This document shows, piece by piece, positions 18,915 through 32,252 of a stretch of DNA of 64,000 bases (the first letter of the stretch is position 1; every line of letters begins with the position of its first letter). The notes under the pieces were generated by a model, which was given only the letters and a program-made list of their open reading frames with translations, searched no databases and was not told the origin of the DNA. A program made the translations under genes and the position numbers. The stretch is from Streptomyces rimosus (GTDB lineage: Bacteria > Actinomycetota > Actinomycetes > Streptomycetales > Streptomycetaceae), in the NCBI RefSeq assembly GCF_008704655.1, contig NZ_CP023688.1:4030001-4094000 (forward strand), read 5' to 3'.

Positions 18915-20216
18915 GTGGTCAGGCTCGCCCTGCGTACGGGGCTGAGGTGGAAGCTCAGCGCCGCGATCGCGCTCGTCGGAGCGCTGGTCGCGATCGCGCT
19001 GAGCCTCGTCGTGCACAACGCGGCCCGCGGTTCGATGCTGGACAACAGCCGCGATGTGCAGACCGAGCGCCTCAACTTCACGCAGAAGATCTACGAAACC
19101 ACGCACCAGCTGCGCTTCGGCGCCAAGCTGGACGACCCGGCGCTGCCGAAGGCACTGCGTGACGAGGTCGCCAAGGGAAAGCGGGCGACCTATCTGGAGG
19201 ACACCGGCCAGACCACGCCCAAGGTGTGGGCGGCGGCACCGGTCGCGGGCGGCCGGGTGCTGTCCATCCAGGGCTACTTCCCCGACCGGTTCGCCGTGCT
19301 GGACGACCTCGACCAGGCGCTGCTGATCGGCTCGACGGCGGTCGTGGTCGGCGGCTGCGCGCTCGGCGTGCTGATCGGCGGACGGCTGTCCAAGCGGCTC
19401 CGCAAGGCCGCGGCGGCGGCCGGCAAGCTGGCCGACGGCGACACCTCCGTACGCATTCGGGACGAGGTCGGCGGGCGCATCCGGGACGAGACGGACGACC
19501 TGGCCTGGGCGGTGGACGCGATGTCCGACGCGCTCCAGAAGCGCATCGAGGCGGAGCGCCGGGTGACCGCCGACATCGCCCACGAGCTGCGCACCCCGGT
19601 GACCGGGCTGCTCACCGCGGCCGAGCTGCTGCCCCCGGGCCGCCCCTCGGAGCTGGTACGGGACCGGGCGCAGGCGATGCGCACGCTCGTCGAGGACGTG
19701 CTGGAGGTGGCGCGGCTGGACGGCTACGCGGAGCGGGCCGAGCTGCAGGACGTGGCGCTGGGCGAGTTCGTCACCCGGCGGGTGCGGGCCCTGAACCCGG
19801 ACATCAAGATCGACATCTTGCGGGACGCGGAGGTCTCCACCGACCCCCGGCGCCTGGAACGCATCCTGGGCAACCTGATCGCCAACGCGGCCCGGCACGG
19901 CAAGCCGCCGATCGAGGTCACGGTCGAGGGGCGCGTGGTGCGCGTGCGCGACCACGGCACCGGCTTCCCGGAGGCGCTGCTGCGCGAGGGCCCGAGCCGG
20001 TTCCGTACGGGCAGCAGCGACCGGGCCGGGCGCGGCCACGGGCTCGGCCTGACCATCGCGGCGGGCCAGGCGCGGGTGCTGGGCGCCCGGCTGACCTTCC
20101 GCAACGCGGACGAGCTGACGGACGGCTCGACCGGCGCGGTGTCCGTGCTGTGGCTGCCGGAGAACGCGCCGACGAGCACCGGCAGCTTCCCGGTCATCCA
20201 GCTGCCGGACCGGTGA
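18915..20216 (+). CDS. cseC: Sensor histidine kinase CseC
   Basis: 433-residue membrane kinase sensing envelope damage (cell-wall antibiotics and lysozyme in S. coelicolor). TM1 at about 12-34, a small outer sensor domain of roughly 100 residues, TM2 at about 136-156, a HAMP linker (KLADGDTSVRIRDE), then HisKA with His223 (ADIAHELRTPVTG), the N box NLIANAARHG, and the G box GRGHGLGLTIA. The start is GTG 18915. Last gene of the operon, converging on the VOC gene. Confidence 0.95.
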   Translation: MVRLALRTGLRWKLSAAIALVGALVAIALSLVVHNAARGSMLDNSRDVQTERLNFTQKIYETTHQLRFGAKLDDPALPKALRDEVAKGKRATYLEDTGQTTPKVWAAAPVAGGRVLSIQGYFPDRFAVLDDLDQALLIGSTAVVVGGCALGVLIGGRLSKRLRKAAAAAGKLADGDTSVRIRDEVGGRIRDETDDLAWAVDAMSDALQKRIEAERRVTADIAHELRTPVTGLLTAAELLPPGRPSELVRDRAQAMRTLVEDVLEVARLDGYAERAELQDVALGEFVTRRVRALNPDIKIDILRDAEVSTDPRRLERILGNLIANAARHGKPPIEVTVEGRVVRVRDHGTGFPEALLREGPSRFRTGSSDRAGRGHGLGLTIAAGQARVLGARLTFRNADELTDGSTGAVSVLWLPENAPTSTGSFPVIQLPDR

Positions 20217-20264
20217 CCGGGCGGTCGGACCGGAACCTCATCAGCACCCAGTCGCGTCGCTCGC

Positions 20265-20720
20265 CTACTCCACGCAGTCGCCCCACCCCTTGCTCAGGTC
20301 GAGCTGTTCGCTGGGCTGGGTGAGCGAGAACCAGTTGCCGGAGTCGTCGCGGAAGATCGCTTCGGTGCCGTACGGGCGCTCCTGCGGCTCCTGGAGGAAC
20401 TCGACCCCCTTGGCCTTCAGCGCCGCGTAGTCGGCCTTGACGTCGTCCGTCCTGAGCACCCCGGCGCCCATCAGCCCCTTGCTCACCAGCTGCTTCAGGC
20501 TCTCCCCGGCCTCCGGGTCCATGCCGGGCGGGCCGGGGACCATCAGCGTCAGCTCCACCTCCGGCTGGTCCTTCGCGCCGACGGTCAGCCAGCGCATGCC
20601 GTCCTCGCCGCCCATCCGCAGGTCCGTACGGACCTCCATGCCGAGCTTCTCGGTGTAGAACTCCTTCGCCCGGTCCTGGTCGAGGACCCATACGGTGGTG
20701 ATGGCCAAACCCTTGATCAT
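20265..20720 (-). CDS. VOC-family (glyoxalase/bleomycin-resistance fold) protein
   Basis: 151 residues from ATG 20720 (MIKGLAITTVWVLDQDRAKE), with GGGAGG 6 nt upstream. Two paired beta-alpha-beta-beta-beta units are visible: VLDQDRAKEFYTEKLGMEVRTDL and VKADYAALKAKGVEFLQEPQ ... AIFRDDSGNWFSLTQ. VOC proteins are metal-dependent isomerases, dioxygenases or ligand-binding resistance proteins; which applies here is unknown. The AraC gene just upstream on the same strand is probably linked. Confidence 0.88.
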   Translation of the reverse strand: MIKGLAITTVWVLDQDRAKEFYTEKLGMEVRTDLRMGGEDGMRWLTVGAKDQPEVELTLMVPGPPGMDPEAGESLKQLVSKGLMGAGVLRTDDVKADYAALKAKGVEFLQEPQERPYGTEAIFRDDSGNWFSLTQPSEQLDLSKGWGDCVE

Positions 20721-20787
20721 GACGTGCCTCCCATGGCTCGTGCGCGGTCTTCGCGCGTCCCCGGTTTCACCGTAGGCAGCCCGCCGA

Positions 20788-21357
20788 CTACCCGCCTTCT
20801 CCACGATTGCGGTCTCCCGGCCCGGTCCCGGCCCCCTTTCCGGCCCCCTTCCCGGGGCCTTCCCCCTCCCGGCCCTCGAAGGACTTGAAGCCGCCGGACC
20901 ACAGCAGGGCATAGCAGCCCGGTATCAGCCCGGCGCCCCGCCCGACGTGCCGTTTCCGGTAGTCGCTCGGGGTCAGGCCGGTCTGCTTCTTGAAGCGCGC
21001 GGAGAAGGTGCCCAGGCTGCCGAAGCCAACCAGCCAGCAGATCTCCGTGACGGAGAGATCGGCCGTACGCAGCAGTTCCTCGGCGCGCTCGATCCGGCGG
21101 CGGCTCAGATACTGGCCGGGGGTCAGGCCGTACACCTGCTTGAAGGCGCGGAGGAAGTGGAAGCGGGAATACCCGGCGTGCGCCGCGACCGCGTCCAGGT
21201 CCAGCGGGGTGGCCCAGTCGCGGTCCATCACGTCCTTCGCCAGCCGCAGCTGCCGGAGCCGCGCGAGGGGGACCGGGACGGTGGCGCCGCCCGCCGCGCG
21301 CCCGTCCGTCCGCCCGTCCCCCGTCCCGGTGGCGTCCACCGCCCCGTCGCCGTTCAC
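20788..21357 (-). CDS. AraC-family transcriptional regulator
   Basis: 189 residues with two AraC helix-turn-helix units: LDLDAVAAHAGYSRFHFLRA FKQVYGLTP, then LSVTEICWLVGFGSLGTFSA RFKKQTGLTPSDYRKR. There is no N-terminal sensor domain; instead a short Gly/Thr-rich start and a low-complexity Gly/Lys tail (PGKGAGKGAGTGPG). It lies 67 bp upstream of the VOC gene, a pairing common in Streptomyces. It is separated from the upstream exporter by a terminator. Confidence 0.9.
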   Translation of the reverse strand: MNGDGAVDATGTGDGRTDGRAAGGATVPVPLARLRQLRLAKDVMDRDWATPLDLDAVAAHAGYSRFHFLRAFKQVYGLTPGQYLSRRRIERAEELLRTADLSVTEICWLVGFGSLGTFSARFKKQTGLTPSDYRKRHVGRGAGLIPGCYALLWSGGFKSFEGREGEGPGKGAGKGAGTGPGDRNRGEGG

Positions 21358-21418
21358 ATTCCGATGCTGGCACGCACCACTGACAACGGCCCGGCGGCGG
21401 CTTGCCCGTAAGCACGAC

Positions 21419-21450
21419 AGCGGCCCCCGGCGTGTCCGCCGAGGGCCGCT
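21419..21450 (-). terminator. Terminator of the DHA2 exporter gene
   Basis: 14-bp stem with one mismatch (AGCGGCCCCCGGCG / CGCCGAGGGCCGCT) and a 4-nt loop, 23 bp past the exporter stop. Confidence 0.7.
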
Positions 21451-21472
21451 GGCCTGCGTTTTCAGTGCCGGA

Positions 21473-23170
<1,698 letters not shown>

Positions 23171-23225
23171 TTCCGAGTGACCCCCGTGACCTCGGCCCGG
23201 CCGATCGACGCAGGAGAACAGCAGC

Positions 23226-23831
23226 ATGGGCACACCGCACCCGCGCAGGGGCAACACCCGCCAGCGCATCCAGGACGTCGCCCTGGAGCTGTTCGCCGAG
23301 CAGGGGTACGAGAAGACCTCGCTGCGCGAGATCGCCGAGCGGCTGGACGTCACCAAGGCCGCGCTCTACTACCACTTCAAGACCAAGGAAGACATCGTCA
23401 TCGGCCTCTTCCAGGACCTGGGCCGGCCGATCGACGACCTGATCGAATGGGCCGGCACGCAGCCGCGCACCCTGGAGACCAAGCAGGAGATCCTGCGCCG
23501 CTACAGCGAGGCGCTGCGCTCCGCCGAGCCGCTGTTCCGCTTCATGCAGGAGAACCAGGCGGCCGTACGGGACCTGAGCATCGGGGAGACCTTCAAGCAG
23601 CGGATGATCCGGCTCACCGGGCTGCTCAGGGAGCCGGAGGCGGAGCTGACGGACCAGGTGCGCTGCATCACCGCGATCTTCTCGATGCACGCGGGCCTGT
23701 TCGCGATGCAGACGCTCGAAGGCGACCCCGAGGACAAGCGCAAGGCCATCCTGGAGGTCGCCACCGAACTGGTCACCGCGGCCCAGCCGGGGAGCCACGG
23801 TCAGACCCTGTCACCGGGCACCGCCCGCTGA
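23226..23831 (+). CDS. TetR-family regulator of the divergent exporter
   Basis: 201 residues. The HTH is QDVALELFAEQGYEKTSLRE, then IAERLDVTKAALYYHFKTKE. The C-terminal half is the usual helical ligand domain. AGGAGA is 8 nt ahead of the ATG. The divergent layout and the 23-bp inverted repeats in between make it the likely repressor of the DHA2 exporter and of itself. Confidence 0.92.
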   Translation: MGTPHPRRGNTRQRIQDVALELFAEQGYEKTSLREIAERLDVTKAALYYHFKTKEDIVIGLFQDLGRPIDDLIEWAGTQPRTLETKQEILRRYSEALRSAEPLFRFMQENQAAVRDLSIGETFKQRMIRLTGLLREPEAELTDQVRCITAIFSMHAGLFAMQTLEGDPEDKRKAILEVATELVTAAQPGSHGQTLSPGTAR

Positions 23832-23882
23832 GAACACTGCCTACCGGGGTATCCCCCGCTGAGGCACCGCCCGCCGGGCGGA

Positions 23883-24572
23883 TCAGACGCCGTCGCCGCG
23901 CGCCTTCAGGAAGGCGGTCGGCTCGACGCCGGAGCCGTAGTTCGGGCCGGTACGGACCTCGAAGTGGAGGTGGGGGCCGGTCGAGTTGCCGGTGCTGCCG
24001 GACTTCGCGATCTCCTGGCCGGTCTCCACGGTCTGGCCGACCTTGACCTCGGTGCTGGTCAGGTGCGCGTACTGGGTGTACGTACCGCTGTCGTGCTTGA
24101 TCACGATCGCGTTGCCGTACGCGGGGCCGTCGCCGCCGCCGTTCGGGCCGGCCTTGACCACGGTGCCCCCGTGGACGGCGTGCACGGCGGTGCCGCTGGG
24201 CACCACGAAGTCCTGGCCGCTGTGGTTGTGGGCCCAGTGCTTGCCGGCCAGCCCGAAGGTCATGCCCAGCGTGTAGTCGTCCACCGGCTTGACCCAGGAG
24301 CGGGCCTTCTCCTCGGCGTCCTTCTTGGCCTTCTCGGCCGCCTGCTTCTCCGCCTCGGCGGCCTTCTGCTGGGCGTCGGCCTGCGCGCTCACCGAGGAGC
24401 GGATGTCGGACGTGAGCCCGTTCAGCGCGATCGCCTGCGCGTCGCCGCCGGCCGCCATCGCCACCCCGGCGCCCATGGCGACGGAGATGCCCAGGCCCGC
24501 CGCGAGCACGGAGGTGCGGGTACGGAGAACGGACTTCGTCGTCGGGCGGTGCAGGGGGTGGTGCTTCGTCAT
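23883..24572 (-). CDS. Secreted M23-family metallopeptidase (LytM-like)
   Basis: 229 residues. A long twin-basic/hydrophobic signal region (SVLAAGLGISVAMGAGVAMA) is followed by an alanine/lysine coiled coil (about 60-90) and a C-terminal M23 domain. Zinc ligands: His117 and Asp121 in HNHSGQDF, and His203 in HLHFEV with catalytic His201. The complete ligand set suggests an active D,D- or interpeptide endopeptidase acting on peptidoglycan. I looked upstream for the c-di-AMP (ydaO) riboswitch that often precedes such genes in actinobacteria and did not find it. Confidence 0.92.
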   Translation of the reverse strand: MTKHHPLHRPTTKSVLRTRTSVLAAGLGISVAMGAGVAMAAGGDAQAIALNGLTSDIRSSVSAQADAQQKAAEAEKQAAEKAKKDAEEKARSWVKPVDDYTLGMTFGLAGKHWAHNHSGQDFVVPSGTAVHAVHGGTVVKAGPNGGGDGPAYGNAIVIKHDSGTYTQYAHLTSTEVKVGQTVETGQEIAKSGSTGNSTGPHLHFEVRTGPNYGSGVEPTAFLKARGDGV

Positions 24573-25149
24573 GCGGGAACTACCTCCGGAAAAGACGGGG
24601 TCCCGGCCGTCGACCGGGATCGCTCATCCTTGGTAACCGGAATCCGACATGTTGCCAATAGCCGCTTCTACTACCTCATCCCGTAGCAAAAGCCGGGGAA
24701 ATAAATCCCCGCCGGTACCCTCCGCCCCAGGTCTCAAACACACCGATCCCCTCCCTCTTCCGGCCGCTGCGCGCCTCCGCCTCCCGGGCCGTGACCTGCG
24801 GCTTTACCCGGCCGTACGAAGTCGCCCGGCACCCCGGCCGCCCTCCTCCCCGCCCGCGCCGGCCACCGCGTCCGCACCACCCCGCCGTACCGCGGAAAGC
24901 GTCCGCTATTCCGCGTAGTAGGCCGCCGGGGGCCTGTGCGGCATGTCACCGCGGCCCGGGTTCCCCCGGCCGCGCGGCGGGTCTTTCGCCGGTCCGTACC
25001 GGGACCAAAGGCCCCGTACGGAAACTCCCCGCGCGCCCCGCCCGCCCGTACGGCACCACCTGGCCGAGCGGCCTCCCGGGAACCGCCGACTCCTCTAGGC
25101 TGGACATCCGGCGGCGCCCGGCGCCGCACAGGTGATGGGGGATCACCGC
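24573..25149. other. Intergenic region between M23 peptidase and NACHT gene
   Basis: 577 bp with no gene I can support. The part next to the M23 gene is unusually AT-richer (24650-24710) and is probably its promoter and leader; TTGCTA and several TA-rich hexamers occur but none is well spaced. The right part is GC-rich and ends with a GGGGGA ribosome site at 25136-25142 for the NACHT gene. Nothing else is seen. Confidence 0.4.
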
Positions 25150-27762
25150 ATGGATCCAATGATCATCATGGCCCGGCTGGCACCGAAGGTCGTGGGCCCG
25201 CTCGTCAGGAAACTCCTCGTCCGGCCGGGGCCCGGCGCCTTCCTGGTGGGCCGGCCGTTACGGATCGCCCGCCTGGTCTCCTTCCGGGGCGAGCAGCGCA
25301 CCCTCGGGGAGCGCGAGGTACGGCGGATCGCCGCCAAACTGGTCGAGCGCGCCGTGACCCCGCTGCCCGGCGCCACCGGCCCGGCCCGCGAGCGGCCGGT
25401 GGCCCCCGACGAGGACCGGGCCGTGACGGACGCCCTCTCCCGTACGCTCTGGGCGCTCGGCGACCTGGACACCGAGATCGCCCAGGACGCCCGGCTGGAG
25501 GCGGGCGAACTCGCCCGGCAGCTGCGCCGGGCCGCCCCGGACGCCGCCCGCGAGCTGACCGGTGACGGCGCCGAGCTGCACTCCGTCCTCGTGGACACCG
25601 CGGCGCTGCACATCCTGAACCACTTCACCCAGCTGACCGGCTTCGTCGCGCGCACCGTCGTGGAGAACCGGCGCACCCTCGGCAGGATCGACGACACCGT
25701 CGGCGCGCTGGCCGCCCGGCTGCCGTCCCGGTCCGCCGAGGACGCCGCCTTCGAGGCGCAGTACGCCCTGGACACCGCCGTCCTCCACAGCCACCTCACG
25801 ATCTTCGGCCTGGATCTCGTGCACTCCCCCGACAGCTGGCCGCTGGACGCCGCCTACCTGGGCCTGCGCTGCGAGCCGGAACCGCCCGCCGCGGACCGCG
25901 GCGGCGCGCCCGAACCGGCCGTCCCCGCCGAGCACGCCCTGTCCGGCCTGTGCCGCGTCCTTGTCCGGGGCGTGGCCGGCTCGGGCAAGACCACGCTGCT
26001 CCAGTGGCTGGCCGTCGCCACAGCGCGCGGCGAGCTGCCCCCGGCGCTCCGCCGCGCGCTCTACGGCCGCGTCCCGTTCCTCCTGCCAGTACGCCGCTTC
26101 GCCCACCACGGCCTGCCCTCCCCCGGCGCCTTCCTGGCGGCCGTCTGCTATCCGGGCGCCGAAGCCCAGCCGCCGGGCTGGGCCGACCGCGTACTAAGGG
26201 CAGGGCGGGCCCTGCTGCTGATAGACGGCGTGGACGAGGCCCCGGAGGACAGGCGCGAGGCGCTGCGCCGCAAGCTCCGCGACTGGACCGCCCTGTATCC
26301 GGGCAACGTCTGGATCGTCACCTCCCGCCCCTCCGCCGTCCGCGCCGACTGGCTGACGGCCGACGGTTTCACCGAACTGTCGCTGGCCCCGATGAGCCGC
26401 GAGGACATCGCCGCGTTCATCCAGCGCTGGCACCGCGCCGCGGCCCAGCAGGCCCCCGACGACATGGACCGCCTGCCGCACTACGAACGCACGCTGCTCA
26501 ACGCCGTACGCATCACCCGCGACCTGGGCCGCCTCGCCACCAACCCGCTGATGTGCGGCATGATCTGCGCCCTGCACCGCGACCGCCGCGGCTATCTGCC
26601 CAACGGGCGCAAGGAGTTGTACGAGGCCGCCCTGTCGATGCTGCTGGAGCGGCGGGACCGGGAACGGGCCATGGGCACCACCGACGGCATCGACCTGCCG
26701 CGCCAGCCCAAGATCCAGCTGCTGCAGAAGCTGGCCCACTGGATGCTGGTCAACGGGCGTTCGGAGATGGACCGCGAGATCGCCGTCGACACGCTCGCAC
26801 AGCACCTGCCCGCCATCCCCGACGCCGCGCGCCAGGGAGACCCCGAGGAGATATACCGCCACCTGCTGAACCGCACCGGACTGCTGCGCGAACCGGCCCC
26901 CGGCACCGTCGACTTCGTGCACCGCACCTTCCAGGACTTCCTGGCCGCCCGCGCCACCGTGCAGCGCCACGACTTCGGGCTGCTGCTGAACCACGCCCAC
27001 CTCTCCGAGTGGGAGGACGTCATCCGCATGGCCGTCGCGCTGGCCCGCCCCGACGAGTGCGCGGCGCTGCTGAACGGCCTGCTCGCCCCGCGCCCCGGCA
27101 TCCGGGCCGCGGAGGCCCGGCACCGCAAGCTGCTCGCCGCGGCCTGTGTGGGACACGCCGCCGAGCTGGACCCGGAGGTACGCCACCGGGTGCGGCGCTT
27201 CACCCGCGACATGGTCCGCCCCAGCACCGTGGCCGGGGCCCGCGCGCTGGGCTGGATCGGCCCGATCGTCCTGGAGATGCTGCCGGAGCCGGCCGAGGTC
27301 TCGGACGACGAGGCGTATCTGCTCGCGGTCACGGCCACGTCCATCGCCGACGACATGGCGATCGACTACCTGGCCGGGCTGCGCAAGCGGACGTCCCCGG
27401 ATGTGCGGGCGCAGCTGGCCGGTGCCTGGCGGCGGTACGACACCGCACGCTACGCCCGGGAGATCATCGCCCACCTGGACCCGGACGAACTGTTCTTCCC
27501 CGTGGCGGACACGGAGGAGCTGCACGCCCTGCGGGAGCTCGGCGGCCGGCCGTACCTCCAGATCGCCGGGGAGTTCACGGTGGCCGAGCTGATCGACGGC
27601 ATCGTCCCGGCGGACGGCCTGGTGCGGCTCTGGCTGGCGTACGGCCTGGGGGCCTCGATGGCGTGGCTGGCCGCCTTCCCCCGGCTGGAGGAACTGCGGA
27701 TCAGCGGCAGGCTGCCGCCGGTGACCGGTGTTCCGGAAGGGATCCGCGTGGTCGAGCTGTGA
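25150..27762 (+). CDS. NACHT-domain STAND ATPase (candidate antiphage protein)
   Basis: 870 residues from ATG 25150 (in-frame starts at 25132 and 25135 also exist). The N-terminal helical region of about 240 residues resembles the NACHT N-terminal helical domains of actinobacteria. The P-loop is GVAGSGKTT (274-282), Walker B is [15 protein letters not shown] (355-369), with a sensor-like VTSRPSAVR and the typical winged-helix ending [14 protein letters not shown] (587-600). The C-terminal half is helical repeat-like. Bacterial NACHT proteins include characterised antiphage defence proteins, but most actinobacterial members are untested. No separate effector gene adjoins it. Confidence 0.88.
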   Translation: MDPMIIMARLAPKVVGPLVRKLLVRPGPGAFLVGRPLRIARLVSFRGEQRTLGEREVRRIAAKLVERAVTPLPGATGPARERPVAPDEDRAVTDALSRTLWALGDLDTEIAQDARLEAGELARQLRRAAPDAARELTGDGAELHSVLVDTAALHILNHFTQLTGFVARTVVENRRTLGRIDDTVGALAARLPSRSAEDAAFEAQYALDTAVLHSHLTIFGLDLVHSPDSWPLDAAYLGLRCEPEPPAADRGGAPEPAVPAEHALSGLCRVLVRGVAGSGKTTLLQWLAVATARGELPPALRRALYGRVPFLLPVRRFAHHGLPSPGAFLAAVCYPGAEAQPPGWADRVLRAGRALLLIDGVDEAPEDRREALRRKLRDWTALYPGNVWIVTSRPSAVRADWLTADGFTELSLAPMSREDIAAFIQRWHRAAAQQAPDDMDRLPHYERTLLNAVRITRDLGRLATNPLMCGMICALHRDRRGYLPNGRKELYEAALSMLLERRDRERAMGTTDGIDLPRQPKIQLLQKLAHWMLVNGRSEMDREIAVDTLAQHLPAIPDAARQGDPEEIYRHLLNRTGLLREPAPGTVDFVHRTFQDFLAARATVQRHDFGLLLNHAHLSEWEDVIRMAVALARPDECAALLNGLLAPRPGIRAAEARHRKLLAAACVGHAAELDPEVRHRVRRFTRDMVRPSTVAGARALGWIGPIVLEMLPEPAEVSDDEAYLLAVTATSIADDMAIDYLAGLRKRTSPDVRAQLAGAWRRYDTARYAREIIAHLDPDELFFPVADTEELHALRELGGRPYLQIAGEFTVAELIDGIVPADGLVRLWLAYGLGASMAWLAAFPRLEELRISGRLPPVTGVPEGIRVVEL

Positions 27763-28106
27763 TACCGCGGCCCTATGGGGCCGTACGCCTGCAAGAACGG
27801 GAGCCGTTCCCAGTCGCCGCCTTGGAGACTTCGGGTCGCGGAATATCTCCTTCCGCATTTGCGCCGGACATCGGCGGAGCAATCCGGAATGGCGATTTCC
27901 TTTTGCGCCGCGCGCAATAGCCGCGGCCGCTCCCGTACCGGCCGGAAGGCCCCGTCCGCGGTTACGGAAATCCGTCCGCACCCGCTGCGGAAATACGCTT
28001 CCACGCGGGCCGGTACACGGACACGGCAACGCCGCGGCCCGGAACCTGGAGCAGGTTCCGGGCCGCGGCGGGTGCCGTAGCGCTCAGGCGGCGGGCGCCG
28101 GAGGCG
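27763..28106. other. Intergenic region between NACHT gene and clpC
   Basis: 344 bp, no gene supported. Relative to the surroundings the part 27830-27990 is A/T-richer (GGAAATA, TTCCTTTTG). The right end holds the strong clpC terminator. Confidence 0.4.
28031..28069. terminator. Strong terminator after clpC
   Basis: Perfect 18-bp stem (28031-28048 with 28052-28069; core GCGGCCCGGAACCTG) and a 3-nt loop GAG, 37 bp beyond the clpC stop. It may also stop NACHT transcripts coming from the other side. Confidence 0.85.
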
Positions 28107-30626
<2,520 letters not shown>

Positions 30627-31134
30627 CGTTAATCGCTCCTCAGAGCGGTCAGGCAGTTAGGGGTCGGTCCCCTCCCTGTCCTTCCGCATGCTAGTCCCGT
30701 GGGACGGGACAGCTCATTCCAACTGCCGACATCCGTCCGGATCACCCCCGCGTCGGCGGGGAAATCTGCTGCCGAACAGCCGACATCTGCTCCAACCCGA
30801 TGGTGCGAGACGATGTTCCCGCAGGCCAGGCATATACGCCCCGGGTCAGTACGCCCGTGGCGAACGCACCCTTGACCGACACGCCCGCCCGGAGTCCGCC
30901 GCCGCTCCGGAAAAAGCGCTGCGCACGCCGCTGCACCGTCTCTTCCCACCGGTAATGTCTTACCCGCCGCCACTGACACTCCATGCGGCGCGGGCCTCTT
31001 CCCTCCGCTACGGGCGAACACCCGCGCGCCGTTCAATGCGCCGTCACGCCCCGCCCACCCCCTTCCCTGGCGACAGTACGTACCCGTACGTCAACCCAGC
31101 GTAACTTCTCGGGGCTTGGTGAGTTGCTCCGGGT
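30627..31134. other. Long upstream region of clpC
   Basis: 508 bp between the divergent starts of clpC and the 31135 gene. It contains the ClgR-box-like site (31006-31019), a repeated AGCAGAT motif with GTCGGC/TTCGGC near 30770-30800, and a doubled TACGTACCCGTACGTC stretch (31075-31092). I cannot place the promoter with confidence; the length suggests a long clpC leader. Confidence 0.4.
31006..31019 (-). promoter_or_regulatory. ClgR-box-like operator upstream of clpC
   Basis: The minus strand reads GTTCGCCCGTAGCG, which fits the Streptomyces ClgR consensus GTTCGC-Y-N4-GCG as I remember it. ClgR activates clp protease genes, so the place and strand make sense, although the distance to the clpC start is long. 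Confidence 0.6.
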
Positions 31135-31833
31135 ATGCCCGTCGCGATCCCGCGATCCCGCTTCCCCCTCGCCGCCGTACGGCAGTGGTACGAGGACGAG
31201 CTGCGCTGGCCGACCACCGGCACGGAGCCGGTGGAGCTGCTGACCGGGGAGCGCTTCGACGCCCTGGACCTGCCCGCCGACGCGGGCCGGGCCGTACTGG
31301 GGCGGGTGGGCCGCACGGGGCCCGTGGCGATCGACCGCAGCGGCACCGCCGGCCCCAGGATGCTCATGCTCGTGGCCGCCGGTGCGGCCGAGGAGCTGGC
31401 CGGTCTCCTGGAATGGCTGGAATGGGGCTCGCTGGGGCTGGATCTGACCGCGCGCGGCACCGGGGACCGGATGCCCGCGCCGTCACCGCCGCCGGCCCCG
31501 CACGCGCGGTGGCCGTGCGGAACCGGTCCGCGGGAGGCCGCGGGGTGGGTGCGGCCTCCCGAGCCGGGGTACGAGATCGAGGCTTGCCTGCCCACCACGG
31601 GGACGGGGGCAGGGCACGGGGGCCGCGGAATTCCCCTCGCTGATCGCCAGGGGCGCGCCCCCGACCTCGTACGACTCGTGAGCGCGGCGGCCACGGAATG
31701 CCACCGGGCCCGTTTGCTGCGCGGTCGTCAAGCTCGAAGACAAACAGATCGCGGGTACGGCGATCAGCCGTTCGCCTTCTCGAACGCCTCACGGATCTCC
31801 GCGGGCACCCGGCCGCGGTCATTGACGTTGTAG
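31135..31833 (+). CDS. Conserved Streptomyces hypothetical, primase/polymerase-N-like
   Basis: 232 residues from ATG 31135. The N-terminal part (LAAVRQWYEDELRWPTTGTE, then VELLTGERFDALDLPADAGR) resembles the opening of bifunctional DNA primase/polymerase-like small proteins of streptomycetes. The middle is Pro/Ala-rich. The last 70 bp run antisense into the end of lsr2, and the final residues look non-native, so a frameshift or an earlier true end is possible. No catalytic motif of a primase is seen; function unknown. Confidence 0.6.
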   Translation: MPVAIPRSRFPLAAVRQWYEDELRWPTTGTEPVELLTGERFDALDLPADAGRAVLGRVGRTGPVAIDRSGTAGPRMLMLVAAGAAEELAGLLEWLEWGSLGLDLTARGTGDRMPAPSPPPAPHARWPCGTGPREAAGWVRPPEPGYEIEACLPTTGTGAGHGGRGIPLADRQGRAPDLVRLVSAAATECHRARLLRGRQARRQTDRGYGDQPFAFSNASRISAGTRPRSLTL

Positions 31834-32096
31834 CCGTTCTCCTTGGCCCACGCGCGGATCTTCGCGGTGTCCTGGCTGCCGCCGGAAGACGCCCGTGCCT
31901 TGCCGCGGCCACCGGAACGGCCACCGGTCTTGCGGCCTGCCTTCACGAACTCGGCGAGCGAGTCGCGCAGCTTCTGGGCGTTGTCGTCGGACAGGTCGAT
32001 CTCGTAGGACTTGCCGTCGAGGGCGAACGTCACGGTCTCATGGGCCTCGCCGCCGTTGAGGTCGTCGACAAGAAGAACCTGAACCTTCTGTGCCAC
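31764..32096 (-). CDS. lsr2: Nucleoid-associated protein Lsr2
   Basis: 110 residues from GTG 32096 (VAQKVQVLLVDDLNGGEAHE), with AAGGGA upstream. The N-terminal dimerisation domain (ETVTFALDGKSYEIDLSD) is followed by a Gly/Arg linker and a C-terminal DNA-binding domain with the AT-hook-like RGR (94-96, NDRGRVPAEIREAF). Lsr2 silences AT-rich, often foreign, DNA and restrains secondary-metabolism clusters in Streptomyces. The upstream 156 bp are relatively AT-rich, which would suit autoregulation. Confidence 0.96.
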   Translation of the reverse strand: MAQKVQVLLVDDLNGGEAHETVTFALDGKSYEIDLSDDNAQKLRDSLAEFVKAGRKTGGRSGGRGKARASSGGSQDTAKIRAWAKENGYNVNDRGRVPAEIREAFEKANG

Positions 32097-32252
32097 CGGT
32101 TTCCCTTTCATCGAATGTGGATTACGACGGAAAGCAAACCGCTTTTCCGGGAAAAACACAAACCCCTGGGTAGGGTTCAGTTGCACGGCAGCCGGGGAAC
32201 GCTTGCTTCCACAGCTATGAGATAGGGGCGCGATTCGGACATAGAACGCTGA

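Noticed and set aside
24573-24800. c-di-AMP (ydaO) riboswitch ahead of the M23 peptidase
   Set aside because: Expected because disA is nearby and cell-wall hydrolases often carry it, but the conserved elements are not seen on the minus strand.
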